Below, one piece after another: positions 18,847-27,103 of a DNA stretch of 64,000 bases. How positions within the stretch are numbered: position 1 is the first letter of the stretch; each line of letters opens with the position of its first letter. Made by a program: the position numbers and the translations under genes. The notes beneath the pieces are model-generated. The model was given only the letters and a program-made list of their open reading frames with translations. It did not search any database and was not told the origin of the DNA. Origin of the DNA: Planctomycetaceae bacterium. Its GTDB lineage: Bacteria; Planctomycetota; Planctomycetia; Planctomycetales; Planctomycetaceae. The DNA is taken from assembly GCA_021732415.1 (NCBI GenBank), contig JAKFVC010000103.1, positions 61,443 to 125,442 on the forward strand, in the 5' to 3' direction.

Positions 18847-20205
18847 ATGCCAGCCGAACAACCTACCTTGCCCGTGACCACGGCCCCCGAACTGCCTCGC
18901 CTGGGGAGCACGGTGGAATACGAAAAATTCCTCGATTGTGTCCACTGCGGACTCTGTACGTCGGCCTGCCCGACCTATCTGGAAACCGGCGACGAAAACA
19001 ACAGTCCGCGCGGCCGCATCTATTTGATGCGTGCCGTGACCGATGGCCGACTGGAGATGACCAACACGGTCAAACGGCATCTTGATCTGTGCCTCGACTG
19101 TCGCAGTTGCGAAACTGCTTGTCCTTCGGGAGTGCAGTACGGCCGCCTGATCGAACCTTTCCGCGTCGACATGCAGAAGGCCGAAGCGCGACGCGGCAAC
19201 GATGCCGCCAAGGGCTGGTTCAATCGCTGGATCATGTACGGTCTGTTCCCATATCCCGAGCGGATGCGCTGGGCACTCTGGCCGGCACGCATCATGCAGA
19301 CGTTGGGCCTCGATCGCCTGGCCGAAGGTGTGGGCTTAACCAAGCTATTGCCGCAGCGATTGCAACGGATGCAATCACAACTGCCCCGCTTGCAACCATC
19401 AACCCCGCGCTTTCCGGATGTCCTGCCGGCGATCGGTCCGCGGCGGGCGCGCGTAGGATTATTCACGGGTTGTGTGGCCGACGCCATGTTCAGCCATGTC
19501 AACTGGGCGACCGCCCGGGTCCTCCAAGCCAACGGCTGCGAAGTGGTGATACCGAAGGCTCAAGCGTGTTGCGGCGCGATTCACTATCACAGCGGAGCCG
19601 ACCTCCCCGCGCTCGACTTCGCAAATCGGAACTCCGTGGCGTTCGCTCAGGACGATCTGGACGCCGTCATCATCAATGTGGCAGGCTGCGGAGCCATGTT
19701 GAAGGATTATGGGCACATCGCTCACGAAGTCGCTCCACAAGACCATCAGCAAGCAGAACAGTTAGAGAAATTCGCCCACAAGGTCCGCGACATTTCCGAA
19801 TTCCTGGCAGAACTCGGTCCCATCAAACCGACCGGTGAAATCAGACTGCGGGCAACCTACCACGACGCCTGCCATCTGGTCCATGCCCAGAAAATTCGCG
19901 AGCAGCCGCGTGATCTGTTGTCACTGGTCCCGGGTTTGGAACTGATCCCGCTGGTGGAATCCGAAATCTGCTGCGGGGCGGCCGGCAGCTATAATTTGAC
20001 CGAACCGGAGATGTCCGACCGCTTAGCCGAGCGAAAGCTGGCCAACATCCTGGCCACGAAACCGCAGGCGGTCATCACCGGGAACGCGGGTTGCTCGCTG
20101 CAGATTCAGGCTTCGATCCGCAAAGCCGGCCATAAGATCTGGGTTGCCCATCCGATGGAGATCCTGGACCTGAGCTATCGCGGTGAAAAGCCATCGGTTG
20201 GTTAA
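18847..20205 (+). CDS. Glycolate oxidase iron-sulfur subunit-like protein (GlcF family)
   Basis: GlcF-type proteins carry electrons from a flavin subunit that oxidises glycolate or lactate. Two ferredoxin-type 4Fe-4S motifs are seen near the N-terminus (CVHCGLCTSACP at about residues 35-46 and CLDCRSCETACP at about 82-93). Two CCG domains are marked by CCGAIHYH (about 238) and CCGAAGSYN (about 378). The length of 452 residues is a little above the 405-430 usual for GlcF. No glcD or glcE lies next to it, so the flavin partner must be elsewhere, and a related role such as lactate oxidation cannot be excluded. It starts at an ATG after a 270-bp gap without recognisable genes. Confidence 0.88.
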   Translation: MPAEQPTLPVTTAPELPRLGSTVEYEKFLDCVHCGLCTSACPTYLETGDENNSPRGRIYLMRAVTDGRLEMTNTVKRHLDLCLDCRSCETACPSGVQYGRLIEPFRVDMQKAEARRGNDAAKGWFNRWIMYGLFPYPERMRWALWPARIMQTLGLDRLAEGVGLTKLLPQRLQRMQSQLPRLQPSTPRFPDVLPAIGPRRARVGLFTGCVADAMFSHVNWATARVLQANGCEVVIPKAQACCGAIHYHSGADLPALDFANRNSVAFAQDDLDAVIINVAGCGAMLKDYGHIAHEVAPQDHQQAEQLEKFAHKVRDISEFLAELGPIKPTGEIRLRATYHDACHLVHAQKIREQPRDLLSLVPGLELIPLVESEICCGAAGSYNLTEPEMSDRLAERKLANILATKPQAVITGNAGCSLQIQASIRKAGHKIWVAHPMEILDLSYRGEKPSVG

Positions 20206-20210
20206 TGTGT

Positions 20211-20352
20211 CGTGGGACGGGTCTCCAGGCCCGTCCGTCATTTTATCTCATAAGTCCCAGGCATTCTTGATGGGACTTAATGGGACACATGGGACTTATA
20301 GGACCAGTGGGAAAATACGGCTGGACGGACGGGCCTGGAGACCCGTCCCACG
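20211..20352. repeat. Nested inverted repeats: family C enclosing GGGACTTA arms
   Basis: The outer arms 20211-20239 and 20322-20352 read GTGGGACGGGTCTCCAGGCC and its complement. Between them, TAAGTCCCA near 20250 pairs with TGGGACTTA repeats at 20270-20300, the same short motif as at 48291-48380. Other C copies are at 22673-22861 and 50660-50851. Confidence 0.85.
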
Positions 20353-20369
20353 GTACTTTGAGGGATTTC

Positions 20370-21026
20370 ATGGCGATTCGTGCGGTGGTGTTTGATCTCG
20401 ACGGTCTCATGTTCAATACCGAGTTGATCTACGATCAAGTCGGCGACGAGTTGTTGCGGCGACGTGGCAAGGAAATGACGCCCGATCTCAAGTTGCTGAT
20501 GATCGGCCGGCGGGCTCAGGAATCGCTCGGCTTCATGATCGAGATGCATTCGCTGAAGGACACTGTCGACGAGTTACTCGAAGAGTCCCATGCGCTGTTT
20601 TTCGAAGCGGCGGCGGATCGACTTGCTCCCATGCCGGGGCTGCATGAATTACTCGAGTTCATCGACACTCACCAGCTGCCGAAAGGTGTCGCGACATCTT
20701 CATCGCACAGCTACGTTCAACGCGTCGTCGGGCCATTCGGCTTGCTTCCCAGGTTTGAATTGATTCTGGCCTCGGAAGACGTGACTCAAGGCAAGCCACA
20801 TCCAGAGATCTATTTGAAGGCGGCCCACAAACTGGGAATCGCCCCTGCGGAGATGATGGTTCTCGAAGACAGCCAAAATGGAATTAACGCCGCGGCAGCC
20901 GCAGGAGCGGTCGCAGTCGCAGTTCCCCATCAACACACGGCCCACCACGATTTCGGCAGGGCAACACTGGTGGCCAATCGCCTCAACGATCCGCGAGTGC
21001 TGCAGTTAATTAGGCCCCACAAATGA
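20370..21026 (+). CDS. HAD-superfamily hydrolase, beta-phosphoglucomutase-like
   Basis: This is a cytoplasmic phosphatase or phosphomutase of the HAD superfamily, subfamily IA. Motif I is AVVFDLDGLMFNTE at residues 4-17 with the nucleophile Asp; motif II is VATSSSHSYV; the motif III lysine is in TQGKPHPEIY; motif IV is MVLEDSQNGINAA. The small helical cap after motif I is the beta-phosphoglucomutase type. It has 218 residues. The ATG at 20370 is chosen because a GAGGGAT stretch precedes it and the protein starts MAIRAVVFDLDG; the in-frame upstream part is translated repeat. Substrate not determinable. Confidence 0.9.
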   Translation: MAIRAVVFDLDGLMFNTELIYDQVGDELLRRRGKEMTPDLKLLMIGRRAQESLGFMIEMHSLKDTVDELLEESHALFFEAAADRLAPMPGLHELLEFIDTHQLPKGVATSSSHSYVQRVVGPFGLLPRFELILASEDVTQGKPHPEIYLKAAHKLGIAPAEMMVLEDSQNGINAAAAAGAVAVAVPHQHTAHHDFGRATLVANRLNDPRVLQLIRPHK

Positions 21027-21040
21027 GTTACGTCTGCTAG

Positions 21041-21104
21041 TAGCCACGCTCACCAGAGTGTGGGCTGAAGTACAATTCACCCACGCTCTGGTGAGCGTGG
21101 CTAC
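21041..21104. repeat. Inverted repeat pair, family F
   Basis: Arms 21041-21064 and 21079-21104 read TAGCCACGCTCACCAGAGTG and its complement. Same family as at 101-167. Confidence 0.85.
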
Positions 21105-21617
21105 GCTTGTCGCAACGGATCTCAGATGCGTTTTTCACCGCTGGCTGGACATCGGCCGCGGCGTTTCTCACAATTGTAAGTCTTCGCAACGCAAGAATTT
21201 TGAGCCGAACGGAATCCGACGCGGCTGATTAATCCTCGCGAAGAGATGCCTCCGGATGCCGCTCCTGGGAGCTCTCTGCTGGACAGCATGGGCTGCAACA
21301 CATTACGGCGCAGCGGCTTGCAGCGGCGATTCAGAACGCAGATCGACAATGAAAGAATACTTGGTAGTCCTGTTTTAACCCGGTTCCGGCAGCGACGATG
21401 CCTCTTAGGCATCGCGATAGCAGGATCCGGGTTATCTGATTTTCGGCTGATCCAATTCTTGAATCCCGATCGTGCCTAAAATGAAGTCGCCGCCGATCGA
21501 GACCACGATCAATACCATTCAGACAGCATCGAACTCGCGGGCCAATTGACAGTTTTGAATCATCAAACAGGTTTTCTTGATTACGAGTGCCAGATCCCCC
21601 GCGCGGAGTTTTCATCA
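21105..21617. other. Leader region of the DAHP synthase gene
   Basis: About 510 bp without a convincing gene. At 21381-21437 a stretch can fold: CCCGG...CCGGG around an inner GATGCCTCTTAGGCATC palindrome. Its position 180 bp before the DAHP synthase start would suit a leader structure, but no known riboswitch or attenuator peptide was recognised. Confidence 0.4.
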
Positions 21618-22664
21618 GTGCAACCGACTCAACAAATTCACATCCGAGGAACCACTCCTTTGATTTCGCCTCGAGATTTGCTGCAGCAGATCCCGATGTC
21701 TGTCGCCGCCAACGGAACCGTCGTTCAAGGCCGTGCTGAACTGATTCGGGTGCTGGCGGGCGAAGATCCCCGCATGCTGGCGGTGGTCGGACCGTGTTCA
21801 ATCCATGATGAACATGCCGCCTTGGAATACGCTCAGAAATTGCAGGCAGTCGCGACAGAGATCAAGTCGACCACGCTGGTCATCATGCGGGTCTATTTTG
21901 AGAAACCGCGGACGGTCATGGGCTGGAAAGGCTTGATCAACGACCCCGGACTGGACGGCTCGTTCGAAATTGAAACGGGGCTGCGTCGCGCCCGGGAATT
22001 GCTGCTGAAAATCAACGAAATGGGCATGCCGGCAGCAACGGAGATGCTGGAGCCGATCACTCCCCAGTATGTGGCAGATCTGGTCACCTGGGCGGCGATA
22101 GGAGCGCGTACCACCGAATCGCAAACACATCGTCAGATGGCGAGTGGACTGTCGATGCCGGTCGGGTACAAAAACGGGACTGACGGGAACCTCGAGATTG
22201 CCATTCAAGCCATGCAGGCCGCTCAGAACGCGCATAGTTTTCTGGGCATCGACACCGACGGCCGGACGTGTGTCATTCACACGACCGGAAATCCGTACGG
22301 ACACCTGATTCTGCGCGGCGGTCGCAGTGGGCCGAATTACGACGCTCAAAACGTCAAAGCTGCCGCGGATGCCCTGAGCGCCGCGAAACTGCCGCCGTTC
22401 CTGATGGTTGACTGCAGCCACGCGAACTCCGACAAGGACTACACCAAGCAGGCCGCCGTGTGGCGCGATGCGGTCGCCCAGCGCGCCGCAGGGAATAAGC
22501 ACATTGTCGGTCTAATGCTGGAGAGCAATCTGGTCGCCGGCAGCCAGAAGCTGACTGCGGATCTGTCGCAACTCAAGTATGGCATTTCGATTACAGACGG
22601 CTGCATCGGCTGGGAGCAGACCGAAGAACTGTTGCGTGATGCTCACGCCGCGTTGAAGCGGTAA
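21618..22664 (+). CDS. 3-deoxy-7-phosphoheptulonate synthase, AroF/G/H type
   Basis: This enzyme condenses phosphoenolpyruvate and erythrose 4-phosphate, the first step of the shikimate pathway. Type I alpha features: AVVGPCSIHDEHAAL, VIMRVYFEKPRTVMGWKGLI, PGLDGSFEIETGL, GARTTESQTHRQMASGLSMPVGYKNGTDG, and MVDCSHANSDKDY. It has 348 residues from the GTG at 21618, and this start places GPCSIHD at about residue 58, as in E. coli AroG (350 residues). The frame continues upstream to a TTG at 21546, which is less likely. Feedback sensitivity to Phe, Tyr or Trp cannot be told from the sequence. Confidence 0.93.
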   Translation: MQPTQQIHIRGTTPLISPRDLLQQIPMSVAANGTVVQGRAELIRVLAGEDPRMLAVVGPCSIHDEHAALEYAQKLQAVATEIKSTTLVIMRVYFEKPRTVMGWKGLINDPGLDGSFEIETGLRRARELLLKINEMGMPAATEMLEPITPQYVADLVTWAAIGARTTESQTHRQMASGLSMPVGYKNGTDGNLEIAIQAMQAAQNAHSFLGIDTDGRTCVIHTTGNPYGHLILRGGRSGPNYDAQNVKAAADALSAAKLPPFLMVDCSHANSDKDYTKQAAVWRDAVAQRAAGNKHIVGLMLESNLVAGSQKLTADLSQLKYGISITDGCIGWEQTEELLRDAHAALKR

Positions 22665-22672
22665 GCCTGCAT

Positions 22673-22861
22673 CGTGGGACGGGTCTCCTGGCCCGTCCGT
22701 CCCCTGTTTTTCTTCGTGATCTTTGTGACCTTCTGTTCCAATTCTTTGTTTTGAACAGAAGGTCACGAAGGACACGAAGAATTCAAAGTCTGCTTCACAG
22801 TATTCGACTGTTTGTGAACTGGTTGCGACTGGACGGACGGGCCTGGAGACCCGTCCCACGA
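22673..22861. repeat. Nested inverted repeats: family C enclosing a CTTCGTG/AAGGTCAC pair
   Basis: The outer C arms are 22673-22702 and 22830-22861. Inside, 22711-22740 and 22753-22780 form another inverted pair (TTGTGACCTTCTGTTC with its complement GAACAGAAGGTCAC). This fills most of the 313-bp gap between the DAHP synthase gene and the ABC ATPase gene. Confidence 0.85.
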
Positions 22862-22977
22862 CGCGTGTCACCTGTGATTTCTCGAAGAATCTCCAAACGG
22901 CAATCGGTTTGCGTTCGTAATCTGATAGGATAACGGCGCGGAAATTGTGTCTTGTTCGAAATGAGGATGTGGAATCT

Positions 22978-23643
22978 ATGTCTTTACGCCTCAAGGATGT
23001 GCGCAAAAGCTACGTCGAACAGGATGGCACTCGGCTCCCCATTCTTGGGATCCCGGAGTTCACCCTGCAAACCGGCGAGCAAGTCGCGCTGGTCGGCGAA
23101 AGCGGCGGCGGCAAGACGACTTTGCTGAACGTGATTTCCGGGATCACCACTCCGGACGCCGGGCAGGTGGTTATCGGTAATACCGATCTGACCAGGCTGT
23201 CGGAACCCGCCCGCGATCGATTTCGAGCCCTCAAAATTGGCTTCATCTTTCAGACTTTCAACCTGCTGCCGGCGTTCACCGCGCTGGAAAATGTCCTGCT
23301 GGGGATGAGCTTTTCGGGCCAGAAATCGGACTCCAAGCGAGCGAAAGATTTACTCGCGCGGGTCGGACTGAGCCACCGCCTGAATCATCGTCCCGCGACC
23401 CTGTCAGTGGGTGAACAGCAGCGAGTCGCAGTGGCTCGGTCGCTCGTCAACCGACCGGCATTGCTACTCGCCGACGAACCAACTGCCAGCATAGATGCTC
23501 AACATCAGGCCACGGTTTTGGAATTGATCCGCGAAGCCTGCAGTGAGCACAACTGTGCGCTGTTGCTGGTGACGCACTCGGCTGAGGTCGCAGGACAGTT
23601 TCAGCGGGTCGAACGTTTGAAAGACTTCAATCACCCACAGTAG
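22978..23643 (+). CDS. ABC transporter ATP-binding protein (LolD-like; first gene of a His-rich permease/DUF3299 cluster)
   Basis: A 221-residue cytoplasmic ATPase with Walker A GESGGGKTT, Q-loop LLPAFTALENV, signature LSVGEQQRVAVARSL (Val where Gly is usual), Walker B ALLLADEPTASID and the H-loop VTHS. The start ATG at 22978 has GAGGATGTGG upstream. It is followed 118 bp later by a FtsX-type permease and then by two DUF3299 proteins. This order resembles, from memory, the ZrgABCDE zinc-uptake locus of Vibrio cholerae, so a role in metal handling is possible; the substrate is an inference. Confidence 0.9.
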   Translation: MSLRLKDVRKSYVEQDGTRLPILGIPEFTLQTGEQVALVGESGGGKTTLLNVISGITTPDAGQVVIGNTDLTRLSEPARDRFRALKIGFIFQTFNLLPAFTALENVLLGMSFSGQKSDSKRAKDLLARVGLSHRLNHRPATLSVGEQQRVAVARSLVNRPALLLADEPTASIDAQHQATVLELIREACSEHNCALLLVTHSAEVAGQFQRVERLKDFNHPQ

Positions 23644-23645
23644 CC

Positions 23646-23702
23646 CCGTGGCCGACGCTGCCAGCGTCGGTGGATCGCCGATGCTGGCAGCGTCGGCCAC
23701 GC
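23646..23702. repeat. Inverted repeat pair, family B
   Basis: Arms 23646-23670 and 23680-23702 read CCGTGGCCGACGCTGCCAGC and its complement. It lies between the ATPase and permease genes. Confidence 0.85.
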
Positions 23703-23761
23703 AGGCAGACAAATATCTGTAGCTAGAGAAGCCCCCAGTCAGCAAGAGAAAAGAGCCCCCT

Positions 23762-25117
23762 ATGAATCTCGTGACGATTGCCTGGAAGAGCATTCGCCAG
23801 CGAGCATTGGCGTCGTTCCTGACGGCGTTGAGTGTCGCGTTGGGGGTCACCTTGATGGTCTCGGTGCTGGTTGTACACGGGATCGTCGACCGGATCTTCA
23901 GCCAGAACGCCAGCGGCTACCACTTGGTCGTCGGAGCCAAGGGTAGCCCACTGCAGTTGGTGCTGAATACGATTTATCACCTCAGCAGCCCCGTCGAAAA
24001 CATTCCTTACGTCTATTACAAGGAATTGAAAGCGAATCCTCGCGTCCTCAATGCGATCCCCATCTGTATGGGCGATGTGACGATGGAAGGCAATTTCCGC
24101 ATCATCGGAACGTCGCCCGAATTCTTCGAAGTCGACTATCACCCTGACAAGAAGTTCCGAGTCAGAGGGCATTTTCTGGAGGATGACTTCGACGCCGTCA
24201 TCGGAGCCCAGGTGGCCCGGACCAATGGCTGGAACATCGGCTCGACGTTCAAGCCCGCTCATGGTGTGGCTGACGATGATCATGTTCACGACGAGGTTTT
24301 TACGGTCGTCGGTGTCCTGGCTGCGACGGGAACCCCCAACGATAATGGCGTGTATATCCACATCGACGGCTTCTATCAGATCGCCGGACATGCGAAACCC
24401 ATCGACGAAGCGGTCGCCAAAGCCCTGGCTTTTGAGGCTGTAGACACTCAGAAGAAAAAAGGCGAGGCACCCGACAAGCCGGCCCCAGCTCCTGCCCCTC
24501 CCAAAGAGAAACATGATGATCACGCGGGACATGACCACCATGGTCATCATCATCACGAACTGCCGGACGAACAAAAAGAAGTGACCGCAGTTCTGATCAA
24601 TGCCAAGCACGACACGGCTGCCATTTTGCTGCGAGCCAACATCAATGAGGGTCCGTATGCGCAAGCCGCGATTCCCTTCCAGGAAATCAACTGGATTCTG
24701 AACAATGTCGTCGGCAATGTGCGAACCTTGCTGGTCATCATGACAGCACTGATTCTGGTCGTGTCGGGCGTGGGAATCTTTGTCAGTATCTATAATTCCA
24801 TGGCAGACCGACGGCGAGAAATCGCTGTCATGCGAGCGTTGGGAGCTCAGCGCGGGACGGTCTTTGCCATCATTTTCCTGGAATCGATTTTGCTCTGCGT
24901 TGGTGGGGGCCTGTTTGGCGTATTATTGGGGCACGGCATGGTGGTCATTGCGGCTCCCATCTTGGAAGCTCGATCTGGCTTGTTGATCGATCCCTGGGCG
25001 TTTGAAACGTTGGAACTTATTCTGCTGCCTGCACTTATTGCCATGGCGTCACTGGTGGGGATTGTGCCGGGAATGACCGCGTACCGCACGGACGTGGCCA
25101 AGGCGCTGCATGCGTGA
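23762..25117 (+). CDS. ABC transporter permease, FtsX/MacB type with histidine-rich loop
   Basis: This 451-residue inner-membrane protein has one span near residues 15-40, a MacB-like periplasmic domain, and three C-terminal spans with the FtsX signature (MADRRREIAVMRALGAQRGT). The standout feature is a His/Asp-rich stretch at about residues 248-266 in the periplasmic part, with nine histidines in fifteen residues, suited to binding Zn, Ni or Cu. The preceding gene is its ATPase and the following two genes encode DUF3299 proteins. The permease class usually moves lipid-linked or peptide substrates, so metal coupling would be unusual but has a precedent in the Zrg zinc system as I recall it. 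Confidence 0.88.
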   Translation: MNLVTIAWKSIRQRALASFLTALSVALGVTLMVSVLVVHGIVDRIFSQNASGYHLVVGAKGSPLQLVLNTIYHLSSPVENIPYVYYKELKANPRVLNAIPICMGDVTMEGNFRIIGTSPEFFEVDYHPDKKFRVRGHFLEDDFDAVIGAQVARTNGWNIGSTFKPAHGVADDDHVHDEVFTVVGVLAATGTPNDNGVYIHIDGFYQIAGHAKPIDEAVAKALAFEAVDTQKKKGEAPDKPAPAPAPPKEKHDDHAGHDHHGHHHHELPDEQKEVTAVLINAKHDTAAILLRANINEGPYAQAAIPFQEINWILNNVVGNVRTLLVIMTALILVVSGVGIFVSIYNSMADRRREIAVMRALGAQRGTVFAIIFLESILLCVGGGLFGVLLGHGMVVIAAPILEARSGLLIDPWAFETLELILLPALIAMASLVGIVPGMTAYRTDVAKALHA

Positions 25118-25308
25118 GCCAAGCGCGACTCGTGCGGAATGGCTTGATTTTGCGGCCATTGCTGAGCGAAACGGCAATTCTGACGGGACATTGAGATTTG
25201 GTCGTTGATTCGTCATTCGGATTTCGTCATTAGTCATTCCATCCGCCGGTAATAATTTGGGTCGGCGGGAAAATCGGTTATAATTGTCGGTTGTTGGGAG
25301 ATTTTTTT

Positions 25309-26055
25309 ATGATGACGACAGATGTGGCACCACCACCGGTTGAAGATCGAGGGACTCCTGTGTCCATGAGTGAGTTGCAGTCGGATGCCTTTTCCAGTCC
25401 TGAACTGGAAGGGGAGAATGAGTTTTCGTATCGTCCCATTCCGGTCCTGGCGCCCGTGTCGCTGGTGATTGGCTTGTGTTCGGTCATCGGGCTGGCCTCG
25501 GTCGCCGGATTGTCGGTCCCGCTCGCTGGAGTGATTCTGGGCGTGTTGGGATTGCGCCAGATTTCTCAGGCTCGTGGTGAATATGGGGGCTTTAAGCTGA
25601 CCGTGAGCGGCTTGGTCCTCTCAAGCATTTGCCTGCTAGCGGGAACAACCCTGCATGCCTACACCTACGCCACTGAAGTGCCCGAAGGATATGAACGGCT
25701 GAGTTTCCGCTGGCTGGCGGATCAAAAGCCGATTATTGAGGACGGTCAGACGCGGATTCACCCGGAGGCGAAGAGTCTTGACGGACAAAAAATCTTCATC
25801 AAGGGGTACATGTATCCGGGAAAAGCGAAAGAGAAGCTGAAATCGTTCACTCTCTGTAAAGACACCGCCCAATGCTGCTTCGGTGGTAAGCCGGCAATCA
25901 CCGATATTATTTCGGTGGAGTTTGTGAACGATGCTCGGGCCACGCACCGCGAGCTTTCGCTGGTGAATGTCGCCGGGACTTTCCGGGCAAAGAAGATCGT
26001 GGTCGGGGGCGAAATCACCTCGCTCTACACTCTCGAAGCTGAGTACTTCAAATGA
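25309..26055 (+). CDS. DUF4190/DUF3299 fusion membrane protein
   Basis: Residues 45-125 form two hydrophobic spans of DUF4190 type (VSLVIGLCSVIGLASVAGLS, GVILGVLGLRQISQARGEYG). The C-terminal 120 residues are a DUF3299-like domain, shown by SLDGQKIFIKGYMYPGK and a CKDTAQCCFGGKP cysteine cluster, with the sequence continuing to VNVAGTFRAKK. The protein is 248 residues from the ATG at 25309, with GGGAG about 9 bp upstream. It belongs to the ABC/DUF3299 cluster. DUF3299 members are often found with ABC transporters of the zinc-regulated Zrg type. The paired cysteines may bind metal, which is inference. Confidence 0.8.
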   Translation: MMTTDVAPPPVEDRGTPVSMSELQSDAFSSPELEGENEFSYRPIPVLAPVSLVIGLCSVIGLASVAGLSVPLAGVILGVLGLRQISQARGEYGGFKLTVSGLVLSSICLLAGTTLHAYTYATEVPEGYERLSFRWLADQKPIIEDGQTRIHPEAKSLDGQKIFIKGYMYPGKAKEKLKSFTLCKDTAQCCFGGKPAITDIISVEFVNDARATHRELSLVNVAGTFRAKKIVVGGEITSLYTLEAEYFK

Positions 26056-26297
26056 TCGAACTAGTGGGGAGGGTCTGTCGGGCCGCTGCCCATTGAGGGA
26101 CGGTCCCTGGCGAAGTTTTTCGTCATTGAGCGCATGCCTGCCCAGAATTCGAAATCGAACTGGAACAAATCGCTTTTGGGAAGGATACTGGGGCAATCCC
26201 GTATTGGTGGTGCTAAATCTCAACTGGCGGGATAAGATCGAGCTGGAGTTCGGGGGCCAATTGACGGCCGTTTTTTAACTCGAAGGTGAGTTTTCCA

Positions 26298-26936
26298 ATG
26301 CTTCGACACCGCCTATTGCACTGCGTGACAGGTCGCTGGACTCAAGTCTGTCGCGGATCGTTGTTGGGCCTCCTGCTCTGTGGCGCCCTGTGGGCGGGTA
26401 GAGCCACGGCCGAAAAACGGGAAGCCACGGCCCCCGCCAAGAAGGACGAAGCGTCCAGCAAGAGCGACAAACCGCCGCTGGGCAAGATTACCGTCTTGAT
26501 CCCCAAGAACGAATTCAAGAAGGAAGGGCCGAACAAGTCGTTGCGCGTCAGCTTCGACGACATCGATATTGAAAAAGTCCTCAATACGAAAAAGTTGAGC
26601 CTCGATCTGCCCAAGCAGATGCCCGAGTGGTTGAGGAAACTCGACGGCCAGCGGATCCGATTGCGGGGCTTCATGCACCCGCAATCTGCATTTCAAGAGG
26701 ATGGTTTGAAGCGCTTCGTACTCTGTCGCGATACAAGTGCCTGCTGCTTTGGTCCGAACCCGACGATTTATTATCTCGTCGAAGTGACCATGAAATCTGG
26801 TTCGAGCACCAGTTACATTGATAACAAAGCGTTCGATGTGGAAGGGGTATTCCGAATCAAGCCGGAGATTCTGGAAGGTACCAACGACGTCGAACGGTTT
26901 TATTATCTTGAGGACGCCCAGGTGATCAAGAAGTAA
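26298..26936 (+). CDS. Second, exported DUF3299-like protein
   Basis: A 212-residue protein with an N-terminal signal peptide or membrane anchor (RGSLLGLLLCGALWAGRATA), a Lys/Ala/Ser-rich linker (about residues 35-65), and a DUF3299-like domain. The domain contains KLDGQRIRLRGFMHPQS and CRDTSACCFGPNP, echoing the preceding gene. The start ATG at 26298 has AAGGTGAG upstream. It appears to be a diverged tandem paralog with a different membrane arrangement: soluble or anchored once, whereas its neighbour has two spans. It is the last gene of the cluster. Confidence 0.78.
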   Translation: MLRHRLLHCVTGRWTQVCRGSLLGLLLCGALWAGRATAEKREATAPAKKDEASSKSDKPPLGKITVLIPKNEFKKEGPNKSLRVSFDDIDIEKVLNTKKLSLDLPKQMPEWLRKLDGQRIRLRGFMHPQSAFQEDGLKRFVLCRDTSACCFGPNPTIYYLVEVTMKSGSSTSYIDNKAFDVEGVFRIKPEILEGTNDVERFYYLEDAQVIKK

Positions 26937-26998
26937 TGAGGGGGAGAGCGTTTCCGTCTGCGATCCGCTCAGGATCGGATTCTAAAATGGAACGAAAT

Positions 26999-27029
26999 CC
27001 GGTGGTGTCGCTTCGCCAAGCCACCGGCC
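26999..27029. repeat. Single arm, family O (GGTGGTGTCGC)
   Basis: CCGGTGGTGTCGCTTCGCCA with a nearby CCACCGG matches the arms of the inverted repeat at 62998-63158. Here it lies alone upstream of the gene at 27104. Confidence 0.6.
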
Positions 27030-27103
27030 ACTACCAGTCATCCTTCCAGGATGATTCAACTTTGATACTGCACACAGATCCGTAGCTTTCGGAGAACTTT
27101 CCG

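Noticed and set aside
21381..21437. Riboswitch or T-box before the DAHP synthase gene
   Set aside because: Only a simple hairpin could be drawn; no specifier loop, T-box sequence or known aptamer motif was recognised.
26250..26285. Possible terminator with GGCC stem and TTTTTT before the second DUF3299 gene
   Set aside because: The stem has only 4 bp and GGCC is self-complementary, so it is too weak to support a terminator.
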